From Rhynchopus sp. YZ270_cl-10 (Eukaryota > Euglenozoa > Diplonemea > Diplonemida > Diplonemidae), in contig OZ037926.1 of assembly GCA_964035575.1 (NCBI GenBank), forward strand, positions 124,001-188,000: a DNA stretch of 64,000 nt, written 5' to 3'. Below the pieces are notes generated by a model. It made no database searches. It was not told the origin of the DNA and saw nothing but the letters and a program-made list of their open reading frames with translations. Shown here piece by piece: positions 1 to 7,500 of this stretch; the stretch's first letter is position 1; every line of letters begins with the position of its first letter. The position numbers and the translations under genes were made by a program.

Positions 1-170
1 CGCTTTTTTCTTAGCAATTACTTGTCCTTGTTGTTATTGTTGTTTTCAACCACCTTCCTTCAACCCTTGTAGGATCAGTTGTTATTTTTTTCGCGAAAAC
101 ATGAAATTACACATTTCAAGAGAACAAATTAAAAAGGGTCCTTATTTGCATTTTTGGGCTCCGCCCGTGC

Positions 171-205
171 AGTGGTGGGGTCAATCTCGAAAATTGGACA
201 ATTTT
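171..205 (-). repeat. Inverted stray copy of the GACCCCACCAC tandem repeat
   Basis: On the minus strand this reads close to the unit of the array at 35079-36004: a TTGTCCA block, then a short AT-rich stretch, then TTGACCCCACCAC. It shows that the array unit is also dispersed in the genome. Confidence 0.5.
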
Positions 206-647
206 TTGATCACTTAAATTTTGAGAAATATGAGCCCGGTTCCTTATACGTGGGGCCCATTTTTGGCTAAAATTTTCCTCAAAATCTGGTTTTGTAAAAT
301 TGACCCTTTACTCCCCCCCCACATCGATTTCAATACTATACCTTACTTCACCTACGGTTACCCTTACAGGGGGGTGAAGGAAGGTAAGTTGAAAAAAGTG
401 CCGGGTGGCATTTTCCCTCTTTTTCTGGTTCAGTACACACAGAACAATGTATTTGTCTTTTGTTCCAGTTTGCATTCTGGGAAAATGCAGTGCGTTTTTA
501 TAATTATTGGCAAAAAGGATGGGTACTGGACGTGTGGCATCTTTGTCGAGACAGCCGAAGCACACACTAAGAATAAGCAATCGGTGGTGTAAAAATTTGT
601 TGTTTTTTTCCTGGTGAAAATAGTTAAAATTTCATCAGAGAAAAGAA

Positions 648-690
648 AGTGAAGTTGATATTGTGCGAACGCCTCTGGGACGCAGGCACA
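648..690 (+). repeat. Dispersed short repeat, family R3
   Basis: Core GAAGTTGATA followed by GCGAACGCCTC and TGGGACGCAGGCA. Related copies lie at 20833-20905, 36976-37070 and 62381-62406. The first half (GTTGATA..TGCAAACGCCTC) is shared with family R4. Confidence 0.6.
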
Positions 691-1423
691 GACAAAGACA
701 AAGAAAATCAAAAGTTGAGAGGTGCCACATGTGAGCACAAGGTGTACATGTAGGACAACAACACATCTGAAAAATAAATAAACAAAAACGTAGAAAAGAA
801 AGGGAAAACAGTAAACAACCTGAAAAAATGAATATGCCTCATTGTGCGCAGACACATCTCAGGTGAGTGGTGCTAGACAAGTTAGTTAGGCTTGTGGTTG
901 TAGTTGTGTGGCAGAACAGCGCACTGTATGTTTGCAAAAAAGTTCTTTAAAATCAGATTTCAAAGCATTTCAAAGTACAATAAACAAGAATTTACTGAGG
1001 GCGAAAGGGTTAAATACAAGATACCCAATCTGTGCAGACACAGCGATCTTACATTTACCCCCCAGTAAACGACACGAGGAAGTCAGAAGTCAGTACCGTA
1101 AGGTGCGATCAGGGAACACACGTTCACGGTTGCGACGAAGGCCGCAAGGGCTCTTAAGAAGACGTTCAGATAAGTAGAAAAGTTAAGTGACAGTGCAAAC
1201 GTCCCTGCAGATGAGAACACTGCCACCCCTTTTCAGCGTAGAAGAGGGGAAGGGGGGAAGGGGTTCGAAGAAAAGTGGAAAACGGAACACACAAAGAAGA
1301 GAACAAACAATAAACGTTTTGTGAATGTCACTGTGTTCGTCAGCCTAGGAAAAAAAAAACGTTTTTTTTTTTTTTTTTTTTTTGAGATGATTTCAGAACA
1401 CGACGGGGGTGGGGCAACGACTC

Positions 1424-1464
1424 AATATAGGGCGAATACGCATTCGCCTTCTAGGTATGCCTAG
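1424..1464 (-). repeat. Fragment of the CCTAGGCATACC foldback element
   Basis: This matches the right arm of the foldback element at 36510-36761: AATATAGGGCGAATACG, then TTCGCCTTCTAGGTATGCC. Only one arm is present, so it is a truncated copy. Confidence 0.55.
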
Positions 1465-1471
1465 CCTGGCT

Positions 1472-1505
1472 CCCCACCCCCCTAGCCTAGGCTAGGGGGG
1501 TGGGG
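1472..1505. repeat. Perfect 34-bp palindrome
   Basis: Each arm is CCCCACCCCCCTAGCCT read inward, giving a fully self-complementary sequence centred on AGCCTAGGCT. It directly follows the foldback-element fragment and may be part of that element or a rearrangement scar. Confidence 0.75.
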
Positions 1506-1803
1506 TTAAACCCTCGACCTCACACACACAGTGTTGCGCATTGAGATGGAATCGTGAACAAAAAGACACTGGGCAGTAGTGTCATTTCATTGCGGGGGTA
1601 CACGTCTGGAGCATTTATTAGACACTTCACTCAAAAAGACAGTGAAGACGGTGACCATGCAGACAAGTCCCTCCTCACAGACCACCTCATGCAGGAAAAT
1701 AGAACAGCTGAAATGCGCTAAAACGCAATCTCAGTCAAACAAAGTGACAAAACGTGAAAGAGTGAAATGCATCATTGTGCATATCTTTCAAGTTAAGGGT
1801 TGA

Positions 1804-1892
1804 CAGGGTTTCCGCCAACCGCTTTTTGCGGGGAGAAAAATTTGTTTGGGGGTCGTTTTGATTGTCGCCCCCAAATCCTGGCGGAAACCCTG
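1804..1892. mobile_element. 89-bp MITE-like element with 14-bp terminal inverted repeats
   Basis: The ends are CAGGGTTTCCGCCA and its exact complement TGGCGGAAACCCTG. A second internal inverted repeat (TTTGGGGG / CCCCCAAA) would let the single strand fold into one long hairpin. The CAGGG terminus is of hAT type. I see no clear 8-bp target duplication, so the superfamily is uncertain. Confidence 0.55.
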
Positions 1893-2162
1893 CAAGGGGG
1901 AGATCAAAAAAAAGTATATATCACCGTTTTGGAATCGCTTTGGAATCAATGGATGAGACAATAAAAAACTTCTATTTACTTCGTCTATTTTTTCCCACAA
2001 TACAGTGGGTCGCAAGCCTGTATCAGGGGTGCAAAAAAAAAATGGATAACAGGAGAAACAATCCAGTTTTGTTCGCAACCTTATTGCTATGGCTTTACGC
2101 CAAACGCAACAAGAATATATATTAAAGAGCAATGAGAGCCTTTTAGGCCCTTTTGAATGAAA

Positions 2163-2222
2163 GTTCTTGAAATACAAAGCCCTCTCGTGTACCTTGGACA
2201 TGACCATGGCGTACCGGGTGCC
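2163..2222 (+). repeat. Dispersed short repeat, family R2
   Basis: Core TTGAAATACAAAGCCCTCTC followed by GTACCTTGG and GTACCGGGTG. It matches the longer copies at 4252-4378 and 13696-13817 and the partial copy at 30194-30272. Confidence 0.55.
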
Positions 2223-2363
2223 ACTCTAAAGTTGTCATCATATGCCCTACTCCCGCTTCCTCTCATCAGTCAGATGAACGAGATCATTGAAGACACAATT
2301 AGGCCCTGTGGGTTCCTCTACTATAAACGAATGAACAGTTTTGTTGCAAACTCGTTCCCAGCA

Positions 2364-3764
2364 TCAGACCTGAAGCTCTGCAGTGGTGTCCGACATGTTG
2401 TTGTTGTTGTTCGCTTCCTCATCATTGGTGTTCACGTTGTCAGGTTCGTTGTTGTTGCAGATCACATCGTTCGAACGCTGACACATGCACACCACAAACC
2501 ACATCACAATACACAGGACGCCCGCCAGCACCGCCGCCGAACACCAGACGTACCACCAGAAACCCACAGAGGAGGCAACAGAGCATGTCTGTTCCCACTG
2601 CTCTGGTGCCACATCTGCTTGGAGGTGAACATGGTGAACCGCGTCTTCATCGACACTGTGCCACCAGGCTGCGACTGCATCGCGGAGCGCGACACCACCG
2701 ACCACAAATTGGTTGTACTGGTCACCAAACTCCGCGCAATGTGTGAAGCAGGTATGCACGAAGGCGCCGTTGCCTGACGCAGAAAATTTGTTCGACGCAC
2801 GCAGCGTTGTGACGAACGTTTCCGCGGAGCTCGGCAGGGCCAGGGTTAATGTGTTGTCACCGACGTCAATATTGCACTGCATGTCCAGAGGGTACGCGCC
2901 GCTGTCAGCAGCGTCATCAAAGTTGACGTGGTTTGCCACCATGCACTGCATCGCGTAGGAGTCCACTGCAGAGTTGATCACAAACACCGGCGCAGTGATG
3001 TACTCATACGAGACGACAGGGATGGCACACCGCCACCCCTCCTTTGCGACACACGCTGCATCCAATCCTGCAGTCATATTGGAAAGATCCACAATCTGCT
3101 TTAACTGTTCCGTCCAAAGGCGTCTACCTTGCGTGTTCACATGGTCCAGAAAAAGACCACTACCCGGTGCAGTCTTAAAGGTTTTCAATGAAGGAGACAT
3201 CGACCGAACAGTTCCTTCTACTGAATTGCTGTGAAGATAGGCGGACATCGCCCCAGCGGAGCAGCCGGTGAACAGTACGTTTTCGGCCTCATTTAAACCG
3301 AAGCTGCTTAGAGTTGAGAGGATTGCCGCGTAGTTGCGTTTACCTCTGAAGTGGAGGTCCGATCCGTTGTGAGAAATGGTGTGCTGCAGGTCGGAAGAGA
3401 AGGAAGTGCCGTCGCAGTACTGCATGATGACGACGTTGAAATCGCAGAAGAGGGGCGATTCCGAGCAGTCCGCAGATCCCATACCTGTTATGGTGACGGA
3501 GGCGCTCCAGTCGTTGGAGGAGCCGGAGGAGGTAAGGCTGCGGTGGTAGCAGTCCTCCACGTTGTAGCACCACCCACCTCCCTGCATCAGGATGAGCCAG
3601 TTGGCATTGCCGGTACTGCTCCTGCGCAGGTAGAAGCCTGGTGCAGATCCGTCAAGGCAGGCAGCACCGTTCGATACATCGTCCACCAAGTGGAGCGTGG
3701 CGTCAGCAGATATGCATGAAAGAAGAGAAAGAACGGTAAAAAAGAAGAAAAATATGTGTTGCAT
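2364..3764 (-). CDS. Notum/pectin acetylesterase-like hydrolase, secreted or membrane-anchored
   Basis: A 466-residue protein of the pectin acetylesterase/Notum alpha/beta-hydrolase family, which removes acetyl or acyl esters from polysaccharides or lipidated proteins. Residues 1-20 form a clear signal peptide. Family landmarks are GGGWC near residue 65, the nucleophile motif GCSAGA near 165, the acid in INSAVDSY near 267 and the histidine in CFTHC near 340, so the Ser-Asp-His triad looks complete. A hydrophobic stretch near 400-425 followed by basic residues and an Asn/Asp-rich tail suggests a C-terminal membrane anchor with a short cytosolic tail, unusual for plant members. The ATG at 3764 lies 17 nt after a pyrimidine-tract AG. 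It is the last gene of the minus-strand run. The substrate is unknown; the organism's lifestyle would favour pectin or algal polysaccharide. Confidence 0.88.
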   Translation of the reverse strand: MQHIFFFFFTVLSLLSCISADATLHLVDDVSNGAACLDGSAPGFYLRRSSTGNANWLILMQGGGWCYNVEDCYHRSLTSSGSSNDWSASVTITGMGSADCSESPLFCDFNVVIMQYCDGTSFSSDLQHTISHNGSDLHFRGKRNYAAILSTLSSFGLNEAENVLFTGCSAGAMSAYLHSNSVEGTVRSMSPSLKTFKTAPGSGLFLDHVNTQGRRLWTEQLKQIVDLSNMTAGLDAACVAKEGWRCAIPVVSYEYITAPVFVINSAVDSYAMQCMVANHVNFDDAADSGAYPLDMQCNIDVGDNTLTLALPSSAETFVTTLRASNKFSASGNGAFVHTCFTHCAEFGDQYNQFVVGGVALRDAVAAWWHSVDEDAVHHVHLQADVAPEQWEQTCSVASSVGFWWYVWCSAAVLAGVLCIVMWFVVCMCQRSNDVICNNNEPDNVNTNDEEANNNNNMSDTTAELQV

Positions 3765-3781
3765 TTCTCTTTGTTTGGAAT

Positions 3782-3817
3782 CTGGGGTGGGGTGAGTGGT
3801 GGGTGGTGGGGTAGTAA
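3782..3817 (-). promoter_or_regulatory. Putative spliced-leader acceptor for the Notum-like gene
   Basis: On the minus strand an almost pure C/A/T tract (ACCCCACCACCCACCACTC and onward) ends in CCCCAG, 17 nt before the ATG. Six other genes in the window have the same arrangement. Identifying it as a trans-splice site is inference. Confidence 0.5.
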
Positions 3818-4564
3818 GTATTTTTTTTTTTTTTGAACAAAAAGAGTCTTAGAGAGAAGAAAAATATTGTAAAAGAAATTCTTTTAATTTTCGCAAATAT
3901 TTCGGTGGACTTTAATTGGGGAGGGGGAAGGGGGAAGGGGGGAGGGGAAGAGGGGGGTTTTTTTTCTCTCTCTCGTTTGGTTCCCTTCGTTCCCCGACTC
4001 TTCCTCCCCTAATACGAGAGCTTCCCCGACATGAAGGGAGGGCTTCTTCATCAGTGTGGTTGCAAATGAAAACGTAAAAAAAAAAACTTAGCAACCTTTT
4101 TGCCATCACCTTGCCAACAAAATTGAAATACAAAGCACTCTCCTGAACAATGTACCTCCCACAAAAAGCCTACGCGATCTACTTAGAAAAGCAGTTTGCT
4201 CTCTGTGTTTTTTTTAAATAACAATGACAAATGTGAGAACCTCTTGCGAATGAAAGTTGACTTGAAGCACAAAACCCTCTCGTGACAGTGCACCTTTGAA
4301 GACCGGTGTACCGGGTGGACACCCAACCCATGCAGTTCCTACATCCATTTCGTGGTTTTACATTCTGATAAGCTCCACCTCTCGAAATGAAAGCTGTAAT
4401 GATAAAATCTCTCCCTCCATTTCTCTGTACATACACCTCTGTTACCACATGTCGCTCTCGTGCAGAAGAAGACATCAGGCAAACGTAAAATCTCCGAACG
4501 ACGGGTTGTGTTGTTGCTGTGTGTGTGTGTAATTTTTCTTTTTTCTTTTTTCTTTTCATCACAT
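3784..4564. other. Intergenic stretch between the SLOG-SLATT and Notum-like genes
   Basis: No gene seen. It holds a G-rich purine tract (about 3917-3957), a weak R2 repeat at 4121-4160, a long R2 copy at 4252-4378 and a GT microsatellite near 4518-4530. The GT run is part of the possible 3' intron of the upstream gene. Confidence 0.5.
4252..4378 (+). repeat. Dispersed repeat R2, longest copy
   Basis: It runs from GAATGAAAGTTGACTTGAA through CCCTCTCGTGACAGTGCACC and a GTACCGGGTGGAC block to CATCCATTTCGTGG and a TCTGAT end. The copy at 13696-13817 matches over the whole length, so the full element is about 120 bp. Confidence 0.65.
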
Positions 4565-4576
4565 TCATTCACATAC
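4517..4576 (-). other. Possible 60-nt intron at the 3' end of the SLOG-SLATT gene
   Basis: A GTATGT donor at 4576 and an ACACACAG acceptor ending at 4517 would replace the last codons of the open frame with a 13-residue exon (4475-4516) ending in TGA. Donor type and size match the amidohydrolase intron. No homology supports the short exon, so it stays a candidate. Confidence 0.35.
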
Positions 4577-7500
4577 CACATAGGAGCTTGTTCTGCCTGC
4601 ACCTTCCCTGTCCAACAAATCTGAAAGGCTGTCTTGGAGGACTCGCATTTCCTGGTTTTTGAAGCATCCTTCGTAGAAGGACCGCATGTCTATGCTCTGT
4701 CTGTTGGCGACACCTTGACCTTCTTCTGCTTTGCTCGAGGGGAATGCGAGAATGTGTGCAAAGAGGCGTGAAAACTGCATATGGTTAAAGCATGCAATAC
4801 GGCGCACAATGCTGTCATCTGCAATGTATTTCTGCAGCACCTTCACCTTTTCCTCTTCCGTGAGCAGAGTAAAGAACTGCTCCGCATCGAAGAAACGGAA
4901 GTCATTGCGGATCTGGACAGGGTTCAGCATCAAATAGCATTTCACACTGACAACAGCCTCCATCAAAATTGAAAAGTCAACCGTATCCTGTGGTTGAGTC
5001 CCCTCCTGGTTGGTTTCCAGATATTTTGAAAAAAAATGCCCCAAATCGCGAGAAGAAAAGAAACTCAGTACCTCCCCAGTTAACCACACTAACTGCTCCT
5101 CGGAGAGCACTCTCATGTCGTTTACTACGGCTTCGTATTCGATAAGGCGGTCACATCCGTCAAGAATTTCACGAGATTTCACTTCCTTTGATAATGCAAA
5201 GTACTCTGCGTGATGCGCTTTTAGGAGAAGTACTGCTACCAGACGTCTGGTTTGCGGCTCGTCAAGTAGTTCGCGTAGATCGAATATGCAGTTTTGCATG
5301 CAGAGTTTGAGGAAGAGGTTGTAGGGGACGTTCAGAAGAATTTCATTCAGAAGGTGCAACACAATCACCCTCAGGTCACACATCGCAGTGATTTCATCTG
5401 AGTTGGCAAGAAGAATCTTTTTGACGGTGCCAAAAAAATCGTGTTTAAGCTGGCTATCTCCGACCATCACCGCGAGAAGCTGCTCTGCATTCATTTGCGT
5501 CACCTCTACAAAGTCGAACCGGATAACACCAAAGAGACATTCCAACATAAAGTTACGTACCCTAGGTTTGATGAAGATGCCTTGAAACTTTGCGGCAAGG
5601 CTGTGAGGAAGGTCATTCGAGGCACCTTCAAAGATGGAAGCAAGAACTCTTTCATCAAGCATCGCACGCATTTCACAGATCGAACGCAACTGCGTATCGA
5701 TATCCCAGGTGTTGAAGAGGACCTGCAGGGTTTGGTCTGGGAAGAGCGAGAGAAGCTCAGAGGCGACGAAAGATTCATCTTCTTCGGATGCAGTGCCTGC
5801 GTGGACGCGGATTGCAGAGTGGTCTAGGATGGTGAGAATATCAGAGGGATGGCGCATGAGGGAGAGACATAGTTTGTCTGCAGTTTCGTCATCCCATTTT
5901 GAGAGTTCTTCCAGCAGGCCGTCACCTAAATGTACTGCAACAGAGGACACAAAGATCCCAGAGTGAAACGCATTTCCCATCAAAATCAAACTCCGTTCAA
6001 CAAGCTCCGCAATCTGCACTCTAGATAACTTCAAAAATTTGACCACCAACGATTTGAACGCGAGGGTCGTGATCATCTCCTCCTTTGTCGCGCTTACTAG
6101 GTCTACCCCTTTAAATTCACGTACCTGGTTGACAAATTTCTCTCTGTCTTCCGCGCAGGGCAGGAGGTTGCGGAGATCGAAGGTCGTTACACTGTCACAT
6201 AGTAAGTCAAATACGCGGGCTTGATAGGTTCCTGCGACTGCGCTTTTGAGGCCAGACATCAGACATTTTAGTGCCTTTTCGCTTAAGTATTTGAGTTCTT
6301 CTACCATATCAGGGGAAAAGGCTGGGCTCATTGCAAGTTGTCGCATTAACGTCTTTTTGTCGAGTCGGTTGATATCTCTTTGAGAAATCTGTGAAACAGC
6401 AAAAAAGAATCGATCGCACAGCCTCTTGTTCTTCAGCACATTCCGCAGAATCCCTGCTGTCGTATCGCCTAGAGTGGAGGAAATGTTCTCGGAAATTCCG
6501 GAGAATTTTCGGGTCGCGGAAAACCCATTTTTGACGGTCTGGACGTACTCTACTAGCTGCGCTTGGGGCTTATTCTTGACGTGAGGGAGGTTGCGGATGC
6601 CTGCGGGGAGGTGCTGGAGGAGCTGCACTTTCGGCATGAAAACTATGTCCTTATCCTTTTTGCTGAGATCGTCGAGAGTGTCGAACATCTCTGCTTTGAG
6701 TGTCGTTGAGTCGAAGAGCTCCTCTACGTCCAGCTTGGCTACCTTTTCCACAGCAGACTGAAAGACAATTGCGGTACGCGATTTGTACAGTTTGTCAGCA
6801 CGTTTGAGAAGCCCACGCAACGCAACTTCGTTCAGTTGTGCCATCGCTGAGCGGATCTCTGCGTTTTTAATGAGCATCAGGATTTCCTCTGTCTCCATGT
6901 CTCTCCACCCAACTTTGCCTACGTCGCGGAGTTCGAGGAGCAGTTCTTCGACCATGTCGTCGCGTGGTATTAAGTCGTAGATGCATATGTTGAAGTTTTT
7001 GAGGCCCTGAATGAGTTCTTCGTGGAGCTGGGAGACGATGGCGGATTTGACGGTTTCGAGCATTTGGCGTTGTGACATTTCTGATATCTTTGCTTGGGTG
7101 GCTTCACCGAAGTTGGTGAAGAAGTTGAGGCAGTCGGAACGGCTGATCACAGCAGGGTTGAGCTTCGTAGTGGCGCGGAACATCTTGCGGCGTTCCTTTG
7201 GATTGTTAATGCGTTGTGCAATGTCTGCAGGGACAAAGTCGCTCATCACGATGCCGCCTAAATTTATGTTCAGCAACGCCCCGGTGTCGTCGAGGAACTG
7301 CTCGGAGACCTCCTTCAGGGATTCGATCTTGAGCATCTGTTCTTGGATGAGTTTGTGCTTGAGGACATCCTCGGTGTTGATGCCGGTGTGTTTTTCGATG
7401 TGGGTTTGCAGGCGTGACATAGAGTCCTTCAGTTTTGTTGCTTCAGGCCCGTCGGGGTTTTCCAGAGCAGAGGCAAGGGTGTCGGCAGAAATGTCGGCCA

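Larger units (their letters stand above)
1..2363. other. Intergenic stretch, repeats only
   Basis: No convincing gene. The short open frames here have no domain or compositional support. It holds an inverted copy of the 35-kb tandem repeat (171-205), a dispersed repeat (648-690), an A-tract/T-tract hairpin around 1350-1383, a foldback-element fragment (1424-1464), a 34-bp palindrome (1472-1505), a small MITE-like element (1804-1892) and another dispersed repeat (2163-2222). It lies downstream of the last minus-strand gene. Confidence 0.6.
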
